Shown here: positions 19,993-27,122 of the stretch, in pieces | How the letters are laid out: each line of letters starts with the position of its first letter | How positions within the stretch are numbered: the first letter of the stretch is position 1 | Source: a virus | IMG/VR virus record: IMGVR_UViG_3300042691_032598 | Location: 1 to 27,122 of that record | Length of the DNA stretch: 27,122 bases | Strand: one strand, 5' to 3' | Translations under genes and position numbers: made by a program | Notes under the pieces: model-generated | What the model was told of the DNA's origin: nothing | Seen by the model: the letters and a program-made list of their open reading frames with translations, nothing else | Database searches by the model: none

Positions 19993-20176
19993 GTTGATCA
20001 AGAACTCCTTGAATTTTATCATCAAGGTCCTTAATTACAGAACGAATATCACTAATACGAGGAGGAACAGAAACCTCATCATAAGTGTAACCTTTTTGAT
20101 TTTCAAAAAGAATTTGGCGAACTGCAGCGGCAGTACGAATATCCAGTTTAATTGTTACTTGTTTTTCTTTAGTCAT
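19988..20176 (-). CDS. Small conserved-looking hypothetical protein (62 aa)
   Basis: It starts MTKEKQVTIKLDIRTAAAVR with ATG at 20176 overlapping the previous stop (TGATG). The pattern, a beta-strand (VTIKLDI) then helix (TAAAVRQILFENQ) and a second helix (DIRSVIKDLDDKIQGVLDQ), resembles a ribbon-helix-helix or small coiled regulator, but no residue set proves DNA binding. It lies between the MazG-like and the metallopeptidase genes in the replication unit. Confidence 0.65.
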   Translation of the reverse strand: MTKEKQVTIKLDIRTAAAVRQILFENQKGYTYDEVSVPPRISDIRSVIKDLDDKIQGVLDQQ

Positions 20177-20586
20177 CAGATGTCTCCCTCTTCACGATTT
20201 TCGCTATAGTACACGTCAAAAAATCCGTCTGGATAACGCTTCATTAGTTTATCAATGTTAGTTTGAATCACTTCATCAAACGAAACTTCAAGAGCAATAC
20301 AAGCCTGGGCAACGTACCAGAGAGTATCACCAAGTTCCTTAATTAAGTGAGTACGGGTTTCATCATTCCAAGATTTACCTTGGAAAACCATCTTCTTTAC
20401 AATCTCCATAAACTCACCACCTTCGGCATTAATACCAACAGCGGCAGTCAGAAGACGTTCAATATTAGCACCTTTCTCATCCAACTGAACCATACGGTCA
20501 GAAAGAGCAAGGAAATCTTTGGATGCGTCAGAAGTTACTGCATCTACAAAGTTTTGATATTTATCAAAATCAACTCGTTGTGTCAT
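20176..20586 (-). CDS. mazG: MazG-like nucleotide pyrophosphohydrolase (136 aa)
   Basis: An all-helical NTP-PPase: EGGEFMEIVKK (E55 and the ExxE pair E58/E61) and KELGDTLWYVAQ (ExxD, E84/D87), 23 residues apart, form the Mg2+-binding motif of the MazG/dUTPase superfamily. It would hydrolyse NTPs or dNTPs to monophosphates, or act on (p)ppGpp as has been proposed for cyanophage MazG. The single domain length fits viral forms. ATG at 20586 overlaps the helicase stop (ATGA), so it is coupled to gp41. Substrate is not readable from the sequence. Confidence 0.85.
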   Translation of the reverse strand: MTQRVDFDKYQNFVDAVTSDASKDFLALSDRMVQLDEKGANIERLLTAAVGINAEGGEFMEIVKKMVFQGKSWNDETRTHLIKELGDTLWYVAQACIALEVSFDEVIQTNIDKLMKRYPDGFFDVYYSENREEGDI

Positions 20587-21965
20587 GAAAATTTAAATCC
20601 TTCAAATGATTTTTTGGGTTTTTTGTCTTCTTCGTAATTATACTCGTCTTCTTGTCCAGAGTCAAGTATATCCTTTTGTGCTGTCTGCTCACAATCATAC
20701 AATCTCATTTTAGCACGATCAATACCCACAATAAAACGCTTGTAGATGGTGGGATCATTATAACGGTTCTTCAATTGTTTTACCATAATCTGCCCAAGTT
20801 GTTCCAACTCTTCAGTGCTAATAAGGGCAAACATAAGATCAGCAGTAGCAGGGAGACCAAAGGACTCACTAGTATCAGTAAGTTCAACATCAGAGTTCCC
20901 ATAACCACTGCGGGTAGTCTGGGTAGCAGAGACAATGGGAACATTGAATTCCACTGCCAAACCGCGAAGTTCTTCAGCAATTGATTTGATGTATGAATAA
21001 GAATTGATAGAACTATTTGCCTTATGTCTGGAGGACGCACAAATATTTAAGTAGTCAATGAAAATAATATCGGGTCTGAACGATTTCTTAAGAGCAAGTT
21101 CGTTAAGAAGTGCCTTGAAATGCCCCGAGTGTGCTGAAGCAGTTGGGTACTCTTTAATGATTAGAGTTCCTTGCGTTTTCTTTGAGAGGTTTGTAACTTT
21201 GTTTTCAAACATTTGGCGTGGCAAATCAACCAATTGCTGAATCGGGACATTGAGAAGGTTTGCATCAATTCTTTCTGCAATTCTTTCTTCCGCCATTTCA
21301 AGAGTGATGTAGAGCACGTTCCTACCCTGTAACAGGGCGGAGCTAGCCACATGGCACATGAACAACGATTTCCCAACACCGGTTCCAGCGAGAGCAATAT
21401 TGAGAGTCTTATTAGGTAAACCACCTTTCGTGATTTTGTTGAAGTATTCCAAATCAAATTCGATCTTATCTTCTTTACGATGGTAAAATTCATATCGCTC
21501 CTCATAATTTTGAAGGTAATCGTGTCCTATATTATTATCAAAAGATACTGCTAGAGCACTTGAAAGAATATTTGGAATAGCATCACGATTCTTCTTTTCA
21601 TCCTTTCCATCAGCAATATGAATTGATTCCATGAGTGCCAGATAAATTGCACGGTCACGGCACCATTTTTCAGTAGTATCAAGTAACCATTGCTTATCAG
21701 CTGGGGAATCATTCAATAAAGAATTAATTTGGCGAATTTCTTTTATATCAGTCTCTGTAAGATCTGTGCGATTTTCTATTTCAATATTGAGTGCTTCAAT
21801 TGTGATTGCAGATCCATATGAAACAATAAATTGAACAATCTCCTCAAAAATAACTTTTTCTGATCTCTGCTCAAAATAATCTGGTTGTATGAAAGGTATG
21901 ACTTTACGGGAATAATCTTCATTAAATACTAAATTTCTTAAAATAGTTGTTTCAATTTTTTCCAT
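20583..21965 (-). CDS. 41: Replicative DNA helicase (T4 gp41, DnaB-type)
   Basis: A 460-aa hexameric 5'-3' helicase, close to T4 gp41 (475 aa). The start ATG 21965 ([18 protein letters not shown]) is fixed by TAATG overlap with the oxygenase gene; a longer frame to 22043 lies inside that gene. The N-terminal domain is about 1-150. RecA-like core: Walker A GTGVGKS (194-200), Walker B region DIIFIDYLNI, and SATQTTRSG motif 3, then AKMRLYD near the end. It works with gp61 primase and gp43 polymerase. It lies in the early replication operon. Confidence 0.95.
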   Translation of the reverse strand: MEKIETTILRNLVFNEDYSRKVIPFIQPDYFEQRSEKVIFEEIVQFIVSYGSAITIEALNIEIENRTDLTETDIKEIRQINSLLNDSPADKQWLLDTTEKWCRDRAIYLALMESIHIADGKDEKKNRDAIPNILSSALAVSFDNNIGHDYLQNYEERYEFYHRKEDKIEFDLEYFNKITKGGLPNKTLNIALAGTGVGKSLFMCHVASSALLQGRNVLYITLEMAEERIAERIDANLLNVPIQQLVDLPRQMFENKVTNLSKKTQGTLIIKEYPTASAHSGHFKALLNELALKKSFRPDIIFIDYLNICASSRHKANSSINSYSYIKSIAEELRGLAVEFNVPIVSATQTTRSGYGNSDVELTDTSESFGLPATADLMFALISTEELEQLGQIMVKQLKNRYNDPTIYKRFIVGIDRAKMRLYDCEQTAQKDILDSGQEDEYNYEEDKKPKKSFEGFKFS

Positions 21966-22522
21966 TATTTGTAATGCAAATATGTGCTCATAATATACTT
22001 TGGTCCACTCATAGGAGCCTCCCCACAATGAGGGTACATCCAAAGTGGGGGAAAAATTAGTAATGTTCCCTTTTGAGGACGGATACTCATACTACTAAAA
22101 ACTGTACTGCCCCCATTTTCTACAGTGTTCAAATACCACATAAAAGATAAAAATCTACGTGAAGAATCATGATTAGTTACATCCACATGAGTATCAAAAC
22201 GATCCTCCCCACCAGGATTATATCTTTTTATACGAAATTGTTCGAGAGAATGTTCTTTTGGAAATATACAATCATTAGCAAACTCATAATACTTATCACG
22301 ATACTCAAAAATTTTTCCAATAATATAATTATGGACTTGATTAACCTCTGGTATTAATTCACGATTTTCTGTGAGATTAAATTGCGTAAAGTTAGGTTTT
22401 CCATCATTGCTATGATGTTCATGTTTTTGTGGAATCTTATCAAATAAGTTAATCAAAAAATCACAGACATCAGATTCTAGAGCATTTTCATAAATGTGAA
22501 TAAAATCCTTAAGATCACCCAT
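21965..22522 (-). CDS. 2OG-Fe(II) oxygenase, prolyl-4-hydroxylase-like (185 aa)
   Basis: The jelly-roll domain has the full ligand set: His112 and Asp114 (FDTHVDV), His165 (MYPHCGE) and Lys175 ([12 protein letters not shown]) for 2-oxoglutarate, with GGSTVF and KGTLLIFPP between. It would hydroxylate a protein or nucleic-acid substrate using O2 and 2-oxoglutarate, both host metabolites. Start ATG 22522 ([13 protein letters not shown]) overlaps the uvsX stop by 8 nt; a TTG further up is unlikely. Such enzymes are common in T4-like cyanophages and here one is embedded between uvsX and gp41, so it is co-expressed early. Confidence 0.85.
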   Translation of the reverse strand: MGDLKDFIHIYENALESDVCDFLINLFDKIPQKHEHHSNDGKPNFTQFNLTENRELIPEVNQVHNYIIGKIFEYRDKYYEFANDCIFPKEHSLEQFRIKRYNPGGEDRFDTHVDVTNHDSSRRFLSFMWYLNTVENGGSTVFSSMSIRPQKGTLLIFPPLWMYPHCGEAPMSGPKYIMSTYLHYK

Positions 22523-23516
22523 AAGAAAATTCTTTTTTAGCAATCACATCAAGCTTTTCCATTACCTCTGGAGTAAAATATTCTTCAGGATTGGTAAGAA
22601 TTTGTTTTCCATAAATTTTCTTACCATCAATTTCATAACGTCCTGCTACATTCTTCCAGAGTCCACCAATCTCACCAAGTTCCAGAAGACCGTAATAACG
22701 ATCAAGGCCGCGCTCATCATAATACAAACGGACTTCAACATCTTGATTCTCCTTGCTTAAACGTGATTTGTGAGTCTTTGCCTTGATAATGTTTCCAATG
22801 ACATCTGTTCCATCCTTTTCCTTTTTCTTGCTGAGATAAATGATAGTAGAAGCGGCATACTTAAGACCACTGCCGCCACCCATTTCTTTTGTGGGGACAT
22901 AAGATCCAATAACATCATAAGTGTGATTAGTAACAATCATTGGAATATTTGCCTGACCCAATTTAAGAGTTAACATGCGGAATGCACCCTTAATCAGTTG
23001 GGATTTGGTCATGTCCCTAACTTCCTTATCATTTAAGGCATCATTAATCTCTTTACTAGTAGAAAGCATTCCCAGAGAATCTAACACAAACATGCAAGGA
23101 TTGCGTTCTCCTTCGGGTTTCTTCATATAAAGGTCAACTGCCTTGAGTGCCTTTCCTCGAAACTCTTCTACGGTAACAACATTAACCACGACAAGCCTTG
23201 ATGTGTCGATGCCGCGACTCTCCAAGAGAGATTTTGTAATGGCAGCTTCAGTATCAAAGTAGAGACAATAACCATCGGGATTATTATCAAGGAAATTCTT
23301 AACCACAGCGAGAGAGAAAAAAGTCTTTCCAGTAGAAGACTCTCCAGCAATAGCAGTAATCTTATTCCCAGAGACACCACCAAAAATGCTACCTGAAACC
23401 AGTGCATTAAAGATGTACGAACCTGTGTCCACAAAAGTTTCAGTTTCATCAATCTCTGATGCAAGTTGGGTGTATTCTCCACCAATTTCTTTTACAATAT
23501 CTTTTAAAAAATCCAT
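22515..23516 (-). CDS. uvsX: UvsX recombinase (RecA-like)
   Basis: A 333-aa strand-exchange ATPase. Walker A is GESSTGKT (58-65), Walker B is [11 protein letters not shown], and loop regions follow with [14 protein letters not shown] and [14 protein letters not shown], as in phage UvsX. It is somewhat shorter than T4 UvsX (391 aa), usual for cyanophage forms. It directs recombination-dependent replication with gp41 and gp43. ATG at 23516 overlaps the stop of the 54-aa gene (TAATG). Confidence 0.95.
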   Translation of the reverse strand: MDFLKDIVKEIGGEYTQLASEIDETETFVDTGSYIFNALVSGSIFGGVSGNKITAIAGESSTGKTFFSLAVVKNFLDNNPDGYCLYFDTEAAITKSLLESRGIDTSRLVVVNVVTVEEFRGKALKAVDLYMKKPEGERNPCMFVLDSLGMLSTSKEINDALNDKEVRDMTKSQLIKGAFRMLTLKLGQANIPMIVTNHTYDVIGSYVPTKEMGGGSGLKYAASTIIYLSKKKEKDGTDVIGNIIKAKTHKSRLSKENQDVEVRLYYDERGLDRYYGLLELGEIGGLWKNVAGRYEIDGKKIYGKQILTNPEEYFTPEVMEKLDVIAKKEFSYG

Positions 23517-23680
23517 TACACTATCATCCCGTATTGTTCACGAAGTATTTTTTTATAAGGTAAACCCTGTTCTTTGAGATCTTTTACCAATTTAAGTTTT
23601 TGATATAAAGCAGTGTCCCCACCAAGAGCCATTGCTTTCACAATTGTATTCAGTTCTTGATCATTAATAGGCAGATCCAT
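23516..23680 (-). CDS. Small protein between gp43 and uvsX (54 aa)
   Basis: ATG at 23680 overlaps the polymerase stop (TAATG) and its own TAA overlaps the uvsX ATG (TAATG), so it is coupled at both ends. The sequence [20 protein letters not shown] continues as [19 protein letters not shown] and ends [13 protein letters not shown], basic and helical. It is too short for a known enzyme. Its fixed place between polymerase and recombinase suggests a replication accessory, which is inference only. Under 60 codons it is easy to miss. Confidence 0.75.
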   Translation of the reverse strand: MDLPINDQELNTIVKAMALGGDTALYQKLKLVKDLKEQGLPYKKILREQYGMIV

Positions 23681-26181
23681 TAGGCAAAAAATAGTTCAAG
23701 GTTTACAGTTTTTTCTACATTCCACCCTATAGAATCAAGAATTGATTTAAGTGGATCTACAAAACTCTTTTCAAATTGTAATTCATAATCAATGTATTTG
23801 TCAAGACCAAGTTCTTTAGGGAAATCTTGAATAAATGAAATTACATTTTCTTGAATTATATTTGGTTTTTTGAGGAAAATAAATTTAACTTTCTCACCAT
23901 TAGCAATAAGAGAATACTTGTTAGTAAGTTTTTTCTCCTTTATGTAATGATTAAAAAGAAGTGCTCCACGAATGTGAATCGGTGTTTTATGAGCATATAT
24001 TGTTGAGGAAGAATGGTATTTACGAACATCGGAAGCAGTTCTTGGGAAGGCAATTTCTTCTGGAGGAAGATTCTTAAATTCTTCACGACATTTATCAATA
24101 AAGTTAATTACATCTTCTTCAGTACCATTCATCATCAATTTAAGACCATCCTTAATCATTTTACGACAAGGGGCGGGAGTTGAAGATTTGACTGCTTCAA
24201 TACCCATCATCTTAAGTTTAGGTTCTTCATAACGAACTCCTTCACTATCCCAAACGTTAAGAATATAACGTTTTTTTGCAGTCCATATTCCACGGTCGGC
24301 AATATTTTCCCGCTTCATCTGCATCTTTTGGTCATAAGCGTTCATGTATTCAGCCAGTTCTTGGTAGCAACCTTCAATATACTTTTCAAGTTCCACCTGA
24401 CAGACCTTATCAAGGAACGAAACAATGCCTTCAGTAGTTTTCTCTCTTCCCTTGAATATAGTTTTAACCAAAGGACCCATATTAAGATAAACAGAATCAG
24501 TATCTGAAGCAATAACATAATCTACATCCTTTGTTTTAAGAATCTTATTTAAATATTGATTAAGTTTATTTTCAATCCAACGGATAGCAACCTGTCCAGA
24601 GAGAGTAATTGCCTCAGCGTTTGCTAGTTTGTAATAACGGAAATACTGATTGCCAATAGCACCATAAGCAGAGTTAAGTTGAATCTTCCTTGCCATTTGG
24701 ATGTTATTACATCTTGCAATTTCTTTTTCCAATTCTTTCGTTTTTTTCTTTTCATATGCTTGTTTTGCGACTAGCATTTTCTTTTTATAAATGGTGCGAT
24801 CCTGATAGATTTTATCCATCAGTTCTGGTAAAAACCCACGAACATCCTTTCTATACATTGCTCCATTAGGAGCAACAGCATAGTTTTTATACATTTCAAA
24901 TGTAATATCCTGATTTAGAATTTTATCTACACTCACTGTTGGATGTCTTTCTTCTACAAGAGTTTCCGGACTCACATTAAATTGCATAATCAAATGTGGA
25001 TATAGAGAGTTTAAGTCAAAATTAACAACCCAATCATACATTCCAGGCACGGGTTCCTTTACATAAGCACCAGCATACTTGGAATCTTTATCTGATTTTT
25101 CTTTAGGAGGAATAACAATATTCCTTTTCTTGAGGTAGTTGTAAATAATCGTATCCCACATCCGCACTTGCGAAAACACATCAGCATAGTTTGCTTTTGC
25201 GTCATATGCCATCGTGATTGCAAGTTCAATCAGTTTCATCTTGTCTTCCATACGGTCAACAAGTTCCACGTCAATAATGTTATATTCTACAAACTTTTGC
25301 CAACCTTTGGTATAGAAGTCCTTGAAGGTATCGAATTCAGAGTGATCAAGTTTTTTTTGCCCCAATTCAACACTTGCAATATAATCTAGACGATAAGACT
25401 CTTGCGCTTTATAAGTAAACTTTTTATAAAGATTCAAATAATCAAGTTGAGTAATACCACCAACATCGTAAGAAATATGTTTACGACCAGAAATATAAAT
25501 TTCAGATTCTGTTACCAGACCCCAAGGAGACATACGCTTCATTAACTTTTCACCTAGAACACGATCTAGACGACGTACAAGATAAGGAATATCATACAAT
25601 TCAATATTCCACCCAGTCACAACTTCGGGGGTATTGCCCTCAACCATCCACCAATTGATAAAATCCATCAAAAGATCTCTTTCAGTTGTGAAAGATCTAT
25701 AAATTACATTGTTTTGATTATTTTGAAATGGACCCAACCCCCAAGTACGAATTTGTTTAGAAGAATAATCCTGAATTGTAATCAACAGCACTTCCTCTGC
25801 AGCACTTTCTACATCTGGGAATCCATTTTCGGAAGCAACCTCAATATCAAGAGTTGTAATTTTAATTTTACTAGCATCAAATTTAATTTCTTCTTCTGGA
25901 TATAATTCAGAGATATATTGATAGATGTATATGGTATTTCCGTAAATTTTAAAGTTTTCTACACCATCATACTTCTTAATAAATTCACGACAATCACGGA
26001 CAGAACCCGGTTGTACGGATTCGACGTACTCCCCATTTAGAGTCTGGTATTTAGTTTTTTTTTGAGAAGGGACAAAAAGAGTCGGGTTAAACTTCTCACG
26101 AGTCATGAAGTGTTTGCCATCTTCATAACCACGAACCAAGAAGTGGTCCCCGACCATTTGAACGTTTGTATAAAATCTCAT
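23680..26181 (-). CDS. 43: DNA polymerase, family B (T4 gp43)
   Basis: An 833-aa replicative polymerase (T4: 898 aa). 3'-5' exonuclease: Exo I DIE with Asp112 and Glu114, the same positions as in T4, and GWNIELYDIPYL. Polymerase: motif A DLNSLYP (389-395), motif B KIQLNSAYG (499-507), motif C DTDS (560-563) and KKRY (TAKKRYILNV). All catalytic acids are present. The C-terminal end (NVEKTVNLELFFA) fits the clamp-binding tail. ATG at 26181 overlaps the stop of the 84-aa gene (TGATG). Intact, no intron or homing gene inside. Confidence 0.97.
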   Translation of the reverse strand: MRFYTNVQMVGDHFLVRGYEDGKHFMTREKFNPTLFVPSQKKTKYQTLNGEYVESVQPGSVRDCREFIKKYDGVENFKIYGNTIYIYQYISELYPEEEIKFDASKIKITTLDIEVASENGFPDVESAAEEVLLITIQDYSSKQIRTWGLGPFQNNQNNVIYRSFTTERDLLMDFINWWMVEGNTPEVVTGWNIELYDIPYLVRRLDRVLGEKLMKRMSPWGLVTESEIYISGRKHISYDVGGITQLDYLNLYKKFTYKAQESYRLDYIASVELGQKKLDHSEFDTFKDFYTKGWQKFVEYNIIDVELVDRMEDKMKLIELAITMAYDAKANYADVFSQVRMWDTIIYNYLKKRNIVIPPKEKSDKDSKYAGAYVKEPVPGMYDWVVNFDLNSLYPHLIMQFNVSPETLVEERHPTVSVDKILNQDITFEMYKNYAVAPNGAMYRKDVRGFLPELMDKIYQDRTIYKKKMLVAKQAYEKKKTKELEKEIARCNNIQMARKIQLNSAYGAIGNQYFRYYKLANAEAITLSGQVAIRWIENKLNQYLNKILKTKDVDYVIASDTDSVYLNMGPLVKTIFKGREKTTEGIVSFLDKVCQVELEKYIEGCYQELAEYMNAYDQKMQMKRENIADRGIWTAKKRYILNVWDSEGVRYEEPKLKMMGIEAVKSSTPAPCRKMIKDGLKLMMNGTEEDVINFIDKCREEFKNLPPEEIAFPRTASDVRKYHSSSTIYAHKTPIHIRGALLFNHYIKEKKLTNKYSLIANGEKVKFIFLKKPNIIQENVISFIQDFPKELGLDKYIDYELQFEKSFVDPLKSILDSIGWNVEKTVNLELFFA

Positions 26182-26435
26182 CAGGCAGTTAGTTCAAGAT
26201 ACTTTTCGACAATTTCTAATTTTGGATCTACGATAGTCAAAATACTATCTGAATGTATCATCATTTCTCTTTGATCTGTGGTTTCAGGCCAAGGAGTTAA
26301 ATTTCCATCAGAATCAATTTTATATGGATTGATAAGTTTACAATCTGGTTCCCCAAGTTCAGAACCAATTTCAATAATTTCAGTAATAATTACGTTATCA
26401 ATCTTTAGCAACAGACATTTAACTGTTTTCTCCAT
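26181..26435 (-). CDS. Small beta-rich protein, paralogue of its neighbour (84 aa)
   Basis: It begins MEKTVKCLLLKIDNVIITEI. Elements in order: CKLINPYKI, LTPWPETTDQREMMIHSD, SILTIVDPKLEIVEKYLEL. The next gene upstream shows the same order (CWYLFTKPHVV, LSPWIVLAKDSQIPVPI, VVTILDPIESLKEMYEE), so the two are diverged tandem copies of one fold, perhaps a small beta-barrel. It overlaps that gene by 17 nt and the polymerase by TGATG. A role in replication control or as an RNA/protein-binding barrel is a guess from position. Confidence 0.7.
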   Translation of the reverse strand: MEKTVKCLLLKIDNVIITEIIEIGSELGEPDCKLINPYKIDSDGNLTPWPETTDQREMMIHSDSILTIVDPKLEIVEKYLELTA

Positions 26436-26730
26436 TTACCTTCTCCTCATACATTTCTTTTAATGACTCAATAGGATCTAAAATTGTTACAACCCAATCG
26501 ATTGGAACTGGAATTTGACTGTCTTTTGCCAAAACAATCCAAGGGGACAAAATAACATTAACATCTCCCTTAGGACTTTGATTTTCCTCTACAAGAAGGA
26601 AATTCTTTTCAAGTTCCACAACGTGTGGTTTTGTAAATAGATACCAACAAACTTTATTATCAGATAGTAGTTCTTTTACATCCGAAATAATGTTTTCTCC
26701 AGATTTTAAAATTACTAATTTAATTGACAT
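26419..26730 (-). CDS. Small beta-rich protein, first gene of the replication operon (103 aa)
   Basis: It begins MSIKLVILKSGENIISDVKE, then CWYLFTKPHVVELEKNFLLV, LSPWIVLAKDSQIPVPIDWV and ILDPIESLKEMYEEKVNG. The G-E-x-I-I-S-D-V start and Pro-x-x-V core look like an Sm-like or SH3-like barrel; I recall close relatives in other cyanophages but no function. ATG at 26730 lies about 21 nt after the -10 box of the perfect sigma70 promoter. It is paralogous to the following 84-aa gene. Confidence 0.75.
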   Translation of the reverse strand: MSIKLVILKSGENIISDVKELLSDNKVCWYLFTKPHVVELEKNFLLVEENQSPKGDVNVILSPWIVLAKDSQIPVPIDWVVTILDPIESLKEMYEEKVNGENS

Positions 26731-26751
26731 TTAATTTTCTGTTATTCCATT

Positions 26752-26780
26752 ATTATAGCAATAAAAAAAGGAGGTGTCAA
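26752..26780 (-). promoter_or_regulatory. Perfect-consensus sigma70 promoter of the replication operon
   Basis: On the minus strand TTGACA (26780-26775), 17 bp, and TATAAT (26757-26752), an exact match to consensus in both boxes and spacing. It would be used by host RNA polymerase at once after infection and drives the genes from 26730 to about 19401. The -35 box lies in the 3' arm of a terminator. Confidence 0.9.
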
Positions 26781-26802
26781 CTGGATTTTGCCAGTTACCT
26801 CC
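26770..26802 (-). terminator. Terminator overlapping the -35 box of the next promoter
   Basis: GGAGGTAACTGG (26802-26791) pairs with CCAGTT/ACCTCC (26784-26770) over 12 bp with a 3-nt bulge, loop of 6 nt, then seven T on the minus strand. It ends the MKTFQQF gene and lies inside the composite promoter element. Confidence 0.8.
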
Positions 26803-26827
26803 CTGCGGCGACGATATTCAATAATAT

Positions 26828-27007
26828 TTAGTCCCCACCAGAATCACCAGATCCCCCTCCAGAACCACTATCGGTACTAATAGCGCAGACTTTCTTTTTT
26901 GGTGCCATCGCATATTTTACTGTTCTTCCATAACAATTTTCCTTTGTCGGTAAAGGAGGATTTCCAAAATCCCCAACCTTTTCCATAAATTGTTGAAAAG
27001 TTTTCAT
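26828..27007 (-). CDS. Tiny protein with MKTFQQF capsid-targeting-like start (59 aa)
   Basis: ATG at 27007, TAA at 26828-26830. It begins MKTFQQFMEKVGDFGNPPLP, has a basic centre (KYAMAPKKKVCA) with two Cys, and ends in a Gly/Ser/Asp tail (SGSGGGSGDSGGD). The first seven residues are identical to those of the 122-aa protein at 6839 and match the T4 internal-protein signal pattern, so it may be packaged in the head. CTAAATA at 27028-27034 lies 20 nt upstream and a terminator follows, so it is a one-gene late unit. Short, but the start and isolation support it. Confidence 0.6.
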   Translation of the reverse strand: MKTFQQFMEKVGDFGNPPLPTKENCYGRTVKYAMAPKKKVCAISTDSGSGGGSGDSGGD

Positions 27008-27027
27008 CGCCTAATTAACTTTTTCTT

Positions 27028-27034
27028 TATTTAG
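27028..27034 (-). promoter_or_regulatory. Late-type motif CTAAATA overlapping the hsp20 stop
   Basis: CTAAATA on the minus strand includes the TAA stop of the Hsp20-like gene (27031-27033) and lies 20 nt before the ATG at 27007. Late expression of the 59-aa gene is inferred. Confidence 0.45.
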
Positions 27035-27122
27035 AGATAATCCTTACGACTATGATGTTCAGGAACAATCTTACCTAATCGAATGGTAAGTAATCCATCT
27101 TCAAAGATGACTTCTCGGACTT
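27031..27122 (-). CDS. Hsp20-like small heat-shock protein (partial, C-terminus only)
   Basis: The last 29 codons are visible: VREVIFEDGLLTIRLGKIVP, then EHHSRKDYL and TAA. The block FEDGLLTIRLGKIVPEH matches the end of the alpha-crystallin domain (GLLTI... beta strand) of IbpA/Hsp20 proteins found next to the replication genes in T4-like cyanophages. These hold unfolded proteins as ATP-independent chaperones. The rest of the gene lies beyond the right edge. Confidence 0.8.
   Translation of the reverse strand, partial: VREVIFEDGLLTIRLGKIVPEHHSRKDYL

Overview
The window looks like part of a T4-like marine myovirus, most probably a cyanophage, although a T4-like pelagiphage cannot be excluded. 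The evidence is a T4-type replication set (family B polymerase gp43, UvsX recombinase, gp41 helicase, gp61 primase), class Ia ribonucleotide reductase (NrdA, NrdB), a MazG-like pyrophosphohydrolase, a 2OG-Fe(II) oxygenase, the C-terminus of a small heat-shock protein, two tRNA genes, and many copies of the T4 late promoter (TATAAATA and close variants). DNA is AT-rich and genes overlap or abut. No photosynthesis gene lies in this window.

Layout, left to right. 1-613 (minus): N-terminal part of a secreted lysozyme-like protein behind a structured leader and a sigma70-type promoter. 828-1716 (plus): four tiny genes and a staphylococcal-nuclease-like protein, the only plus-strand genes. Everything from 1707 to the right edge is on the minus strand. 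1707-4632 holds an acidic repeat protein, a lysis cassette (C39-like peptidase and GH24 lysozyme apparently joined by -1 frameshifting), a small ORF and a GIY-YIG-like protein. 4744-6839 holds late virion-type proteins. 6889-13180 is the primase-nrdA-nrdB early unit, invaded by an HNH and a GIY-YIG homing endonuclease. 13246-19380 holds more late, virion-type genes, including a nucleotidyltransferase-domain protein. 19401-19558 carries tRNA-Leu and tRNA-Ala. 19575-26730 is a tightly coupled replication operon read from a perfect sigma70 promoter at 26752-26780. The right edge has a tiny MKTFQQF protein and the end of an Hsp20-like gene.

The most unusual signals are: (1) a complete -1 frameshift cassette (A AAA AAG, 7-nt spacer, 8-bp stem) joining a C39-like peptidase to a lysozyme that has no ATG or GTG start of its own; (2) a 39-bp duplicated nrdB 3' end flanking a GIY-YIG insert, where all four differences are synonymous for NrdB and an overlapping 53-aa gene is re-created; (3) late promoters placed in the loops of long hairpins directly upstream of start codons; (4) terminators that run straight into promoters, giving one-piece stop/start relays; and (5) a T4 capsid-targeting-like N-terminus (MKTFQQF type) on several unrelated proteins.

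Overall logic: host-type promoters drive the early replication and nucleotide genes, the late motif drives virion, lysis and homing genes, and compact terminator/promoter elements separate the units.
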